A DNA stretch of 64,000 nucleotides from Purshia tridentata (taxonomy: Eukaryota; Streptophyta; Magnoliopsida; Rosales; Rosaceae). The notes beneath the pieces are model-generated. The model did not search any database. It was not told where the DNA came from and saw only the letters and a program-made list of their open reading frames with translations. The DNA is taken from NCBI GenBank assembly GCA_003254885.1, contig QANT01005631.1, positions 1 to 64,000 on the forward strand, given 5' to 3'. Position 1 is the stretch's first letter, and each line of letters begins with the position of its first letter. Made by a program: the position numbers and the translations under genes. Below, in pieces: positions 25,259 through 43,953 of this stretch.

Positions 25259-28150
25259 TTAGTTGTTAGTTGCTACAAACTGTTTCTGAGGAAGGGGAAG
25301 GGCTCTCCAGCCAATATCGCGGCGGTAGAACCCTCCGGGCCAATTAATTTCTTCAACACCTTGATATGCTCGATCCCGTGCCTCTTCGAGATCTCTTCCC
25401 TTGGCAGTCACCCCAAGAACACGGCCCCCAGTAGCAATGAAGTTGCCATCCGAGTCCAGTGCAGTTCCAGCATGAAATACCTTAACAGATGGAGCAACAT
25501 TCTCTGCTTCGTCAAGGTTTACTATCACACTTCCCTTCTCATATGGCCCCGGGTACCCCTTACTTGCCATTACCACCACCATGGCTGACCCAGCTGACCA
25601 GTCCAACGACACCGAGCTTAGCCGTCCTCTACAAGCTGCAAGTAGAACTTGTGCCAGATCAGACTCCAACCGAACCATCAGAACCTGCTCATTATTGAAA
25701 GGCAAACAAACATCAAGTACCAGCAAGATGATGACCTATCTTTGAAAACAATAGTAAGATATAACATCATTACATTCTGATTGCTACAACCCACTATCAA
25801 TAAAATATTAAAATGATGGCCAAACTAGCTTGATTTGGATTATTGATATAAACATACTGAAATTATGCTAAATTGCTACATTCTCATATAGATAAAAAAA
25901 GTTGTCCAGTATCATATCTATAGTGTGTGACAAATTCTGACCCAAAAAGAAAAAGAAAAAAAGGAGACAGCATGAGAAGAAGAATTCAACCAAATCCCGT
26001 GAAATCACATGGTGCATAAGCCACATCCTTCATGCCAAGTAGCACTATGAAACTTTTAAAAAATGACATTTGCCAAAAAAAATGGAAAAAGACAAACCGG
26101 AATACTTCAAGTGGAAATAAACAGGAAGACATACTAAATAAGAAAATAAAATCCATCAAAACTTTACCTATCACTATTTACTCTTCTCTATCTCACTGCC
26201 TTAGTTGAGTTAGTTCTATCGCCTATGTGTACATGTAATACCACATACTACCATTCCCACACCAACCTAATATGGTCACTCGGTTCATTTCAAATTTTCA
26301 TCAATCCATGAAACAATTCATTCCTCCAATAAAAATCTTTAGAAAAGAAAAGAGAGACAGAGAAAATCATATATTTAAGTATCCACTAGGGGCCTGTTTA
26401 CCAACCTGACACTCTGGATCACCAAAGCGCACATTGTACTCAATTAGCTTAGGTATGCCAGACTTCTTCTCAACCATGAGTCCAGCATATAAAACCCCAA
26501 CAAACTTGCAGCCCTCTGCTGCCATTCCTTTCACTGTGGGGAGAATGATGGATTTCATGACTAAATCTTGAAGTTCTTTGGTTAGGATGGGTGCCGGTGA
26601 ATATGCACCCATTCCGCCAGTATTAGGTCCTGTATCACCATCTCCAACGCGTTTATGGTCCTGAGCAGATTCTAGAGGTATAGCATTCTCTCCATCCACC
26701 AGTGCAAAGAACGATGCTTCTTCTCCTTCCAGATATTCCTCAACAATGACACGACAACCTGCAGAACCAAAAGCACCTTTTACAAGCATTGAATCAACAG
26801 CTTCAAAAGCCTCGTCCAAAGTCATAGCAACAATAACTCCTTTTCCAGCAGCCAATCCATCTGCCTTGACAACAATAGGCACCCCCTGCTCTTGAATAAA
26901 TTGCTTTGCAGCAGATGGGTCTGTAAACGTTTGATACTGTATCAATTCAATTAATCAATACATTAGTAACTTTTTTTTGTAAGAAAATAGTGACACGAAA
27001 ACTGAAAAGCAAATATATGGCAAAATAATTTTGTCTGTCACTTATGTTTTATTGTTATAACAATCCTATGCAAACAATATTTGAAGGAAACAACACCCTT
27101 TTTCTCTCTTCAATGGAATCGTCGATTCATAACTACTGAACAAACCTTAGCAGTAGGTATTCCATACTTGTCACACAAACTCTTCATAAAGTTCTTGGAT
27201 CCTTCCAAAGCAGCAGCCTCAGATGAAGGGCCAAAAGCATGGATTCCAGCCTCAAGCAGATCATTTACAAGACCTGCCACAAGAGGGGCCTCCGGTCCAA
27301 CAACGACAAGTCCCACACCCCATTTGCGGCAGAAGGAAATCACAGCCGAGCTATCAGAGATGTCGAGGTCTGAAATACAAGTGGCATCCCCCGAGTTGGA
27401 AATTCCAGCATTGCCTGGCGCGCAAAAGATGGCATCACAAGAAGGGGATCGCTTCAATGCATAGCAAAGAGCGTGCTCCCTTCCCCCACCACCAATGACC
27501 AAAACAGTCACTCGTTCTTCTTCTGCAAGAAATTAAATCACAAGCAATTGTCTAAGACATCATACAATTACATGCAGAGTTCTCGATACCAAATGCTAAC
27601 ACAATAAACACTTACAAATTGCATTTTCATGCATAATACAATAAACAATATCTATGGTATAGTTTATGTGAATGCAGGACGATAGTGAAATCTTGCCATT
27701 TTTCACAAAAGAAGAATCAACTATCAAACTGACAATCACCAACAATAATAAATTAATCAAACAAAGTAAAAAAGGAGCCAATCTGTATACTCAATGATAG
27801 TTGCAATATTTCTGAAACAAAAAAAAAACAAAAAACAACAAACCTCGTAAAATGACACTAGAAAAACAGATAATCAACGAAAAAGTGTAAAAATTTGGGG
27901 GAAAAAAAATGAATGAAAACTTACCAGTAGCAGCAGTGGTAGATTGGGCACGAAGGGAAACGGACGGCCGTGATTTGTTGGTATGACAAGTGAGAAGGGT
28001 CGATCGTATGGCGTTGAGACGGCGAGAGCGGATGGGTCCCACAAATGAAAGGACCGGGTTTGAGGAGCGAAGAATGTGAGTGTTGTTGCTGCTGCTGCTG
28101 CTGAGTTTGAGAGAAGCAGCTCCGACCAGGTCCAACGTTGTACAACCCAT
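25259..28150 (-). CDS. PUR2: Phosphoribosylamine-glycine ligase (GAR synthetase), chloroplastic
   Basis: Second step of de novo purine synthesis: ATP + phosphoribosylamine + glycine give GAR. Four exons: 27925-28150, 27146-27522, 26406-26936, 25259-25684, 519 residues. The first ~75 residues are a Ser/Arg-rich plastid transit peptide. The GARS-N domain follows ([35 protein letters not shown]). Then comes the ATP-grasp domain ([54 protein letters not shown]), and a C-terminal domain with [11 protein letters not shown]. It is monofunctional, as in other plants and bacteria, not the animal trifunctional fusion. The ATG at 28150 is the first in frame. Confidence 0.96.
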
Positions 28151-29607
28151 TCTATGATTCTTTCCTTCTTCCCCTTTTTTTGTTCCGAAAATACCCCTCT
28201 AGCGTTTAAGGATTGAGCAAGCCTCTGTCAGCCCTGTCTGGAAATTAAAAATTGGAGTGAAGAAGAAGAATAAAAGGAGGAAAGCATGGCAGGGGGGTTT
28301 TGGGTTTGTCTCATTCTCAGGGTTTAAGGGTTAGGAAAGCCGCTTTAGATTTAATTAAATAAATAAAATGAAATAACATAATAATTATTATTTATTAAAA
28401 ACTTGTCATTACAAAATTTGAATGTTTCTAATATACATACACCTCAGTATTTCATTAAAAATTGTCGATTAGATTTTGTGGTTTTAATCTGTGACTCAGC
28501 TCAGCAGTCCCCAAATTAATCTCTCCCCTGCTTGTTTGGCAACACGTGTCTTTAGTAAAGCTTCCATATTTTACGATTTCTATTTTATCGTTTAACCATT
28601 TAAGAATAATTTCAAAAAGTAGAAAAAAAAAAAAAAACCAACCACCTAAACTCACCCGCCATTTTCATGGCTCTTCCTCCATGCTTGTCCATGTCAAAAA
28701 ATAAAACAAACTTTCTCAACCCTAAATCTAGTTCACTCAAAATCTTAAACTAGATTTAGAGTGGAGGAATAAATGGCTTCTTATCTTATGCTCATAAGAA
28801 AATTACTCCACTGCATCCTTGGGTGTTCTCTTTGAGCGTTCACTTGCATTCTCGCTTGCCCACAAAGACTCAGCATGCCATAAGAATCCATTTCTTTCCA
28901 TCTCTTAATTGTTCCTTAATATTAAAGTTCATGACAACTCTGGCTTGAGCAATTGGAGTATATGGTAAAAATCTCCCTTTGCTTGTTAAATCACTTGTTT
29001 ACCATAAATAACAAACTTTGCAAGGTAAATGAAATCCCAGTACAAGCAAACATCGCCAAAATGAGTAAGATCCAATTATTTTTTAAAATTCCCAAAACTA
29101 CATGAAAATGCCACAGCTGAATTCAAATACCAAATGTGACAAATTTCTTTCATGTTTAAGGAAGCACAGGAACAACGCAATTTGGAAAATGCAAGATTCA
29201 CATTGTTGGAATTGAAAAGTACAAGGACTGAATAGAAATATTAAACGAATTATAAGGGGTTAAATATGTAGTTCAACCAAAAACTAAAGGAAAAAACTCT
29301 CTATGTATATATGCTACCATCGTCTTTATCTTACCTTAATCCCATGCAGTAGGAGTCACAATAAACATACATGTAATTTATAGTTGGTCTTTAAATAAGC
29401 ATACAAAACCACCTCCATATCCGCATGCAAACTTAAAGCCTCAGATTTCCTAAATTGTTTTAGGAACTCCTTTTGCAACACTCTTACTCAAAAGTCACAG
29501 GACACAAGATGACAACAAGTAAAAAGGGCCAGGGATTTTACATATGTTGATACAAGACCATATTGGAGTCGATGGTAAGCAGAATCACGAGACATTCATA
29601 CAAGTTG
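28151..29607. other. Intergenic between GAR synthetase and GSK3 genes
   Basis: The first ~150 bp are the GAR synthetase 5' UTR and promoter; the last part should hold the kinase 3' UTR. The remainder is AT-rich without a supported feature. Confidence 0.65.
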
Positions 29608-34879
<5,272 letters not shown>

Positions 34880-35500
34880 TGCAATATCTGATGACTACTG
34901 CAGATGCTAGTACTTCTCACCCTTGCAATACTCTCTACTTCTGCGCCCCGTCCCATCCAAGCACCTATCTTCCTAGTACCCAACAAAGGAACCAAACTTA
35001 GTGTTTTTAAGATTAAATGTTAAAAATCAAAACCAAAAAAAGAAACATAGGAATTAAAAAGATATTGTTGAGCAAAAATCAAAATTGGAAATTGAAAATC
35101 GCCCAGTGAGCCAATTAACTCAGTTAAGTTCAGATCCACACCAAAACCACTTCATCTTTCTATTTTTAGCATAATATTCGAATCCAAAACACATCGAAAT
35201 CAACGCCTATCCTCCAAAATCAATCAATCTCCAACAAACCAAAAAAACTTCAGTGAATTCAACCCTAAAGACATTCAAAATTCAGAGATTTTCAAGATAG
35301 ATCGATTAGAGGACTCACCTGCAAGCGTTTCGGAGAGGCCTCGAAGTAGAGCTCGCGCATTTTAAATTGTGCTCAAGAATTTGGAGATTTCAGCAGAAAA
35401 TTTTGGCACAAGAAAACAAAAAAATAATGAAAAGTAAAAAAGAATGATCGGTGGGCGTGAACTTTATGTGATCAGATAATTATTTCCAAAATCAATTTAT
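34880..35500 (-). other. 5' UTR, leader intron and promoter of the GSK3 gene
   Basis: On the minus strand a GTGAGT donor lies at about 35317 after a GC-richer leader (CGCTTGCAG). An acceptor before the ATG would complete a leader intron of roughly 400 bp, a common arrangement in this family. Confidence 0.45.
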
Positions 35501-37459
35501 TAGTTTGGGCTTTTATTCTTTTTCTTTTTCTCTGAGAGTGTGAGCAGTGGTAGTTTACAGCTTAGCTTTGGGTTCTTTTTAAAACAAGGATGATGGAGTT
35601 TGTGACAAATAAACGCTGATTTTGCTTCAGCTTCCGTTACACTACTCTTTATCCAAAAACGAGAGCCAACTACCAAAAATTTCATTATTTTTTCAGTACA
35701 AAGAAACTGAAAATTAGGTTGGGAATTTAACCGATTAAACCCGCCAATCCAAATTCTTCGGCGGTTGGGTTCGATTATTATGGACAAAGATTGGTTATTG
35801 ATATATATAACTTAAGGATTTATAATTTATAAATTATTATTATTTTTTATTTGAGAGAGGATTCCAATTGAATTATCTAACAACTAATTAAATTTTTTAT
35901 TAGTAAACAGTTTGAATTATTTGTTAAACCAAACTATATTGAATAGGTATTTTAATTTTGTCATACTCATTAGTCATTACATACTTCTTTCAAATATAAT
36001 TAATTAGCCATAATAATTACAATTGTTGTGAACTTGTGAGTGAGAAAAAATTGCAATTGATTTTGACCAAAAGTATAAATATTTAAATTGATCAATGGAA
36101 ATGGGTGGAATGACTTGCCATTAATAAGTTATGTTGATAGACACTTGGCAAACAAGATGGCTGTGAAAATCAAGTTGGTGAGTGTGTTGAGCAATCGGCA
36201 AAAGCTGTGGCTTATTGTTCTTTTGCCACGTATGCTTGCTTTCTAGCCTCTCTTGGTGGACGAGATAGAGAGAGGAGAAAAACTGATTGTGAATGTGGCA
36301 TGCTTTGGACTACATAAGGGTAAAATTGAAATTAAGGAAATTTAAAAGTCAACACTAAATCTTTTTTTGTTGACTAAGGGGTTTTGGCTAAGAAATAAGT
36401 GCAAAAAGGAGATTAGTGATGAATTAGCCCGGGTGTTAATAATTATTAACAATTTGTTTTTAATTTTAATACGACGTTTTAAAATGTATTTATTGATGAA
36501 ACCATACAAAGTGAATTAGAAATTGTAATTTTTAAAAAGCATACTGTAATATTATATTTTTCAAAGTACAAATGCATATGTCAGCTGGACCACTTGTGAA
36601 AGGTCCTGCGTGGGTCAACTTTTGCATTATATTGACTTTTTTTGTCACTTAATAATCATTCATGCATTTATCTCTAGATGTTCATATCTATCCATATTGG
36701 AGCAAAATATCACAGAGTGTACCTCTTCAGTTTTTAGTGTATAGAATTTGGCATATATATGCTATCAGTCTCACTAGTCACTAGTCACCACTTGCTGACA
36801 TCAGTTGGTAATTATCAAAATTAAATAAAAAAACAAAGAATTTAATTGGTAAGAAAAAATCAGCTATATATTAAAGAAGTTCACATGATAATCATGTATA
36901 TGACTAATACTTCCTCAGTCCCCATCTTCTAGAACAAGTTATTGATAATAGCTTATCTTATTCTTAACCAATTGGCAAAACACATTTAAGACGTAAATTG
37001 ATGTGGATATTTTGACTCTTGATCACTACAATGGCCTATTCAAAATAGTCAAATACTCTTTTACATGTAGTCGAAATGCAATTCGATGTTGGCACACCTG
37101 TTATTGAATTTAAAGCAATACATGTTCATTGGTACAAACAGTTTGTTTCTGTTAAATTGTCTGGGGCTTGCCCCAGTTCCTTCTCTCTTTATGTTTTTGT
37201 TCACCAAAAAGAAAGTACCAACATAATTTTATATAAGAAAAAGAGAACAACTCTAGTAATTGTTTATAGATTTCAATAAAAGAGAACCACATTTTTTATG
37301 TTTCCATAGTGTCAATGTCATCCGTTCAGATTCAGAGTATGTAGCAGTATAATATACTAATAAAAAGTGGGAGGACAATAAGATATTACCAATTAGAGGA
37401 TCAAAATGATACAATTTTCCTTTTGTAAAAATATAAGTTTATCTAAGATTACCATTGAT
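35501..37459. other. Intergenic, AT-rich
   Basis: Nearly 2 kb without a supported gene or clear repeat. The right end should hold the 3' UTR of the CRTISO-like gene. Confidence 0.65.
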
Positions 37460-40400
37460 TCAGATTCCAATGGCATCAAGGAGTTTAGAGTGTTTAGACA
37501 CAGAAACTAGTGAATTGGCTACAATGGCACCACTAGCAGCAACTGCAGGGACTCCAATGCCAGGAAAAGTAGAATCTCCACAGCAATAAAGCTGAGGGAT
37601 GGGAGTAGAATGCCCAGGAAAAGAGTCTTTACCTGCTTCTAGTGCAGGCCCATATGTTCCTCGGTTCCTTCTAAGAAACCTTTGATGTGTCAATGGAGAT
37701 CCAACTAACTTAACCTCACATTTCTCACGGCTAAAGCCAGGACCAACTGCACGCTCCACAGCTCTCCACATAACCTGAATTACAAATGAATCATCAAATA
37801 TAATATTTCGAGCCATATTTCGAACTTGACTTAGAGAAACATGAACGTTCTACGTATCAATACTCTCAGCTGATCAACAGAGTTTTCAGAAACCTGAATG
37901 GTAAGTGGTAACAGAATTTGATTTATGAATTTATGCACTATCGTCTATCAGCATATGACTACTTGACTGAATCAACAAAACTAAAATTTTATGGCCAACT
38001 TTTAGTAAATTTATTCTATTCAGATAAGGATTCATCAAGAGCTACAGCATCAATAAATCAAATGACAAGACATGCAGGTAGCTATATGTAAGTACCTCAG
38101 ATCTTTCAGCTTTGAGCTCTTTGTATGCAGAGCTTTTACGGTCCAATCCTTTCCACAAATCAAAGGGTTCAGTTCCTGGAAGATAAGCATGTAAAACATG
38201 TTTCCCAGGCGGTGCCAGATCAGGACTTAGTACACTAGGTACAGATATCAAAACAACATTCTGATCAGCATCAACTCCTCTATCCCAATCATTGACAACT
38301 ATATGATGAATACCCAAGTCCTCACGTATGCCCTGGTTGATAAGAAGCATTTTGATCAACAATTATTTGGATGTGGGAAAAAAGATAGAAAATTAATGAA
38401 TTTGCATGGAATACAGTGTATAAGTTATTTCTCACTTTCTAGAAAACTAAAGGGGTATCTTGGGGTGATCCAATTGACAGTTTGGATCATCATATATATC
38501 AAATTGTAGGTAAGCCCCAACGATGTGGCCATTTCTTTTCTTAAAATGAGAACATCATTTCTACAAGTTTTCCACACATTTTACATATATGTAATGTATA
38601 AAAACTATATATATAGAGGGAGAGAGCTCTAAAAACAGAAGGTTCGGGTCATCTGCTCCTCTGACATTTTTAATTAATTTTTATATCTCTGGCTCTTTCA
38701 CATCTCATTTTATTGAAAAGTCCATACGTAATAACTAGCTTTCTGTCATGGCAACAGATTCTGTATTCATACTCTAAGACCTGTCACCTAGTCTAGTTTT
38801 TACATCGAAGGCCCACATACAAGGTAAGAGATGAAGCCTACACTTGAGGGTGCTATTGAAGTAGGTGTGTTGAGTATGGATCAACTAAGATGTGAAACCA
38901 ATTTCTGAAGATTAAAGAATTCTGCTTGAGTGTGCTTGAAGGCCACTCAAGCAGATTGGAACAGTGAGCATGGGTTTGATTAATTGAGTTTTCCATTTGG
39001 GCAGAAATCAAGCCTGCCCGAGCAGGTGGCACAGGTTTTGAAGACCTAATCTTATGGAGTATAAATATGTTGTTATTAAGCCCTTAGCCACAGATTGGGA
39101 GTTGAAAGCTTAGAGAGTTTCATTTTGTGAGCTTGTGAGAATGGGTGTACTTGGGGTTCTCTATAGAGAACTGGGTTGAGAGGAGAGATCATTGTTGTGT
39201 GATAAGGAACCAAAAAGTTCTTCAGTTGTAATCTTCTTCTGCTCTGTTGGTTTAGTGAATTCCTTTCTCCTGTGGACGCAGATTTGATGTGAAAAAAATA
39301 AATCTGGTGTTCTTTGGTTGGTTGGGGTGAACCACATAAACTTGGTGTTCTTTGGTAGTTTGTGCTTGTTATTTTCTTCTTGGTATTGTTTCCTGCATTT
39401 GGTTTGTGTCTTGGGTTAGGGAGTAAGGTATGGTAATTCCTGAACAAGATGAACTTCAACATTTCTTAAGAGCTTAAGCATTTAAATGAAGCAACTTATG
39501 CAAATTTCTATCATCAGGACATGTCAAAGGAAAGAAAAGAACAAATCAATAGATCAGCCACCAGCTAGGCAGCAATGTAGGCATTGTGTGTTTTATGTCA
39601 TAGAAAGCTTACATATTAGAAAATATTATTAGTTGCACTGACCCAGGACAATATTAGAGAAAGTAGTTGAAGATTTTCTTCACTGTCGTACGAGGCAACA
39701 TTATTGCATCAATCAATAAACACCGGTATTCAGTTAGAAGACAGGAACATAAAAATGCCCACATGTGCACTGAAGTAAAATAACGTTTTTCTAAACTTAA
39801 TACATGCACAAATTTAGAGAGAGACAGAGAGAGACAGAGAGTTTTTGGATCACATTATTTCATATGTCAGCTTCTAAGATCACTCACCTCTGCATCAAAC
39901 CCCAAATGAAGATGCATGAACGACTCACATTGAGGGGTCATCTTAATCCTGTCTTGATATGACTTTGGAGCAATTTCCTTAGGTAATAGATTTAAAGTGT
40001 CCCACATAGAGGCGTTGCTAACAACAGCCTTTTTAGCTCGTATAAACTGCAGCATAAATGTTTCTTCGAAAGTTAAAATGAAGACTATATAAATTAGTTC
40101 AAATTAACTTTATAGTCTATTTCATGCACATAATTTACTCACTTGACCACTTCTTAGCTTGACTCCAGTGGCTCGACCATTTTCCACAACAATCTTTTCC
40201 ACATGACTTCCTAGAGATATCCTTCCACCAAACTTCTGCGTTCCCCGGACAAGAGCATCAACAATTGCACCACTTCCTTGAAGAGGATATTCAAGACAGG
40301 AACCTGGCTTATACCATTCTGCAAACATGTAAATCTGAAAAATTGGAGAACAAAGTATTAGGTGACGTTGTAGTCATATGACAACATCTTATAGTAAAAG

Positions 40401-43296
40401 TAAATTTATGTTTAAAGGCAGCGATCAAGAAAGAACAAATAATGTGACGTAGAACCAAATTTAAACTGTTATCACTTAAACATGCACTTCAAGACATCCT
40501 CAAACATGCATAGAAAAATAAAATTAAACTGCAATAGCCAAAGCTGTGAAATTTATGATATGAAGATATTAAGATGAAAGATAAGTATTTGAAGGACAAT
40601 CTGCACCCGCCTAAGAGTTACACACTACATATTTGAAAGCCCTGACTATTGACTAATCCGTAATTCTGATTTCATAGGGAGTCAGTACATTGTAGTGACT
40701 ATGTATTAGCATTTAGAAATGCCAGATATTGTTCAACACAAAAACCAAAAGTAGCCTAGCATAATTGTGAATGTAAGTTCATGAACCAAATGGAACTTAT
40801 TGCATGTAACAAGTTGGACAACAAGCCCAGAACTCAAAAGAAGCTTCTAAGTTCTAACAAACTGTGCTATGCATAGTTATAACAAACCCAAAGAGCTTCA
40901 ATAGGACTTAAGGCACATTAGTTACCATCTCTGCTGAAAGTATACCATTAGATTTCACCCCAGCAAGCAAGAAGGCCAGTAGGTCCACCCAATTACGTAT
41001 AAAAGGATCTTTCAGTTCTAATGAGTCCATGATTTCTGAAAACGGCCTGAGAAGCTTTGTGGCACCAAGTGCTCCCTGAGGTCCCATTTGGACAAAAGAT
41101 TTCAAAAGAGAGGGAGCATATCTAGCTCCAGCAGTAGAAAGAACACCCAAATCCCCTCGGATTGAAAGTGGAGGCAGAGCCATAGCAGCTGCAGATAATG
41201 GAAGAATGGAATCCTGTAGAAGATTTGCATTTTTCATATAAGACTTACGAAGTAACAAAGGAGAACTGCAGAAACAAGAATATGTGTGTATATAATACAA
41301 TGTACGTGTGTCATTTTAAAATAATTCATATATTCCAGTATGATATTTCTAAAGGTCAAAGGATATCAGCAAATTTTATGGTAAGAACATTTTTCTTTAT
41401 TTCAATGAAAATATTAAAGATAGTTATGTCCAAATAATTTCCCTCATTATTGATATACTCACAAGAAGTTTTTTCCATTCTTGAACAGTATTTGCACCTC
41501 CATACTTCTCAAGGTCCTGGAAGGGGGGAAAAACCAAAAGTAGTGAATAAAAACTCCTCTTTGACAATAAACTGCTCATTGAATTTATTTTTGGGACAAA
41601 CTAACCATTAGAAAGAGGTTAGATAGATGCAGTAATAAAGGGGATGGGAAATAATCTACCAACATGCAAGTTTATTGGTTAATGATAGCTACAAATTGCT
41701 CTTTGTTACTTGAGTTCACATGAGTAGTTTAGGTTTCAAGTCTCTTTTTGTTTGATAAAATAGTTTAGGTTTCATGACTATATAACTTCATACATGGGAG
41801 GATTAGGAATGGCCTGATAGATATATGAGCAATAATCAACCTCATAATACAAGCCAATGCTTAAAATGATGAAACATCAACAAATTCACAACCAAACTCC
41901 ACCTTGTAAAATTCTGTGGGACCAATGCGCGACAGAAATTCACCTTCAGGTATGCAGACCTTCCATGAATCGTAACTGGCACAAGGAATTGTTTCACCCA
42001 ATGCATCCAGAACCTGAATATCATGCAGTATAACAATTCTAAGTACCATGAGTTGGATTCTAAGTGCTATACTTATGCAGAGGATAAAGAATTCTATTTT
42101 TTTACCACTTTTTGAACACTACAATCAAATGACAGAAGTAGCTAAACCCTAGAATCAATCATGTGGTCTGTTCATTCTGTTTGAAGAAAGAGATCAAATT
42201 TATAAAGCATTGGCTTATACATTCCTTTAAGTGTCAACTCTAGGAATAATTTTTTTGCGGCCTTTTCCGGAAAACAGCCTAATGTTTCAACTTATGTTGC
42301 ACTAAATAAAAGGGAAAAATATCAAGTGTGTTGATTATATCAGCTAGTGACCTGTGTCAAGATAACTGATACATGCCAAGCATATTTGTACAATGATTTG
42401 AGCTTGAATTGACATTTAGACTGTTTTTATCCATTTTTGTTGGACTGAAAATTTTGCTATCAATAGCAAGAAACTTTTAAAAAATAATAGAAAGCAATAC
42501 TTGACTGACACAAAATGAGTCCATATCACAATGACTGAAAAGCAACAAAAGAACAATGAAGGAACAAGTTACTTGTCCAAGAGGATTAGCCTGAGGGCCT
42601 CTTGATTGAAAACCAGAGAACAAAGATGGGCCAGAGTCAAATTTAAAGCCTTTAATCTCAAATGAATGAGCAGCACCCCCAGGTAGATCATGACTCTCTA
42701 AGACGAGAACATCTTGCTGGTATCTAGCCAAAAGCCCGGCGCAACACAATCCACCAATACCACTTCCAATGACTACAACATCACCCTCTGGCTTCCCTGC
42801 AAAACAAACGGAGACAATTGTGATACCAACTGAAACAACTATGTTTATCTTATATTATAAAAATGTGCCTTTTAGCAGAAATCTATCAAAAGAAGAAAGA
42901 AAATAAAAGAATGTAAAAAATTGTTTAGTAGAATCCAGTTTGGTAATGGAGACCAAACTGGAGTTTGAAAGCAACAAAGAGGGAAGCAATTTACAAACAC
43001 AATACCAAATGGGGTGACAAAGCAGAAGCTAATATCTAACATCCCAGACACTACTTAAAAACTTCAAACTCTTAACACTTGGGTTAGCCATTGAAGAAGA
43101 ACCCATAGAGAGAGAGAGAGAGACCTGGGAAGGCTTTCTTTTCTTTAACAGAGACAGACCCAGTTGAAGAGGGCACCTGACTGACGGAATTTCGCGCCAA
43201 AACGGATTTTCTGACTCTGGTTGAGGATTTAAGAGTGGGAGAGAGAGGTTGGAACTGTAGAGTAATTGGGAATGCGGCCATTGCATTTGCAGCCAT
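37460..43296 (-). CDS. CRTISO-like FAD-dependent oxidoreductase (carotenoid isomerase family)
   Basis: Nine exons: 43125-43296, 42573-42796, 41903-42013, 41463-41516, 40926-41213, 40143-40334, 39888-40046, 38096-38332, 37460-37774, 583 residues. The first ~57 residues form a basic Ser-rich plastid transit peptide. The dinucleotide-binding start reads DVVVIGSGIGGLCCAGLLA (GxGxxG at 68-73) and ends in VLVLESHDLPGGAAHSF. Further on are SGPSLFSG, LQGSGAIVDAL, and the C-terminal FAD contact LYCCGDSTFPGIGVPAVAASGA. The family includes prolycopene isomerase and related CRTISO-like proteins (one is encoded by Arabidopsis At1g57770, from memory). The divergence suggests the '-like' branch rather than true CRTISO. 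The 1.56-kb intron 7 carries an old LTR. Confidence 0.88.
38851..39461 (+). mobile_element. Old copia-type LTR (probably a 3' LTR remnant)
   Basis: About 611 bp starting TGCTATTGAAG and ending TTCAACA. It is preceded by a purine-rich tract (CTTGAGGG) as found before a 3' LTR. Internal blocks (gagagatcattgttgtg, cctgtggacgcagat, gaaccacataaac, ttggtgttc) are typical of Ty1/copia LTRs. It lies in a CRTISO-like intron on the opposite strand. The rest of the element was not found, so it is a broken remnant; no target duplication was confirmed. Age cannot be set without a second LTR. Confidence 0.6.
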
Positions 43297-43953
43297 AAAC
43301 AATAAGTGAGAATAAAACTGTTTCCTTTCTTTACATATCAGTGCTCAGTTTTCAGTTCTAACAGTGAAATTGTCACTTACTAAGCGTTGGTTGGTTCTTT
43401 TTTTAGCGTAGACTTGTAGTTTTGAAGGTACCCACGTCTGTCAAATGTAATCCATCGTTTGTTTTTATGACTGATTTCCTTCAACTTCAAGACTGCGGGT
43501 GTGGGGCCCAAATGTCTCAATTTGTTTCAGCCTTTCATTCTAATCTGTTTCTTTGTCCACTTGTCTACTGTCCAAGTCCAACGGGTGAATAGAAAACCCC
43601 CATAACCAAAAGTAAAAACAAATTTCATTTATCACATGGGGTCCACGTCGAAAAAAAAGAGACCCACTAGTGTCACATATGCATTTAACGACGGATTTAA
43701 CAGAGTGTAGGCGGAACTTATGTGAAATTGTGATGGTCAAACGGACCATACGTTATGTAAATGGTGGCTGTAGTATTTTGTAATTGATCCAAAAGAAAAC
43801 TGAACTTCACAAATTCAGATACATACCAATTGAAACAAAAGAAATGAAAGAACAAATCCCCCTCTACATATGACACTTACTGCAACATATTTGGGGGAAT
43901 ACAGCATTTAGAGAACTAAATTTAAGAATTAAGAAACTGAAATTTAACTTATA
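43297..43953. other. Spacer between CRTISO-like and BSD genes
   Basis: Promoter and 5' UTR of the CRTISO-like gene at the left, 3' UTR of the BSD gene at the right. No other feature seen. Confidence 0.65.

Noticed and set aside
39076-39462. 128-codon minus frame
   Set aside because: It falls inside the LTR remnant and has no protein similarity I can see.
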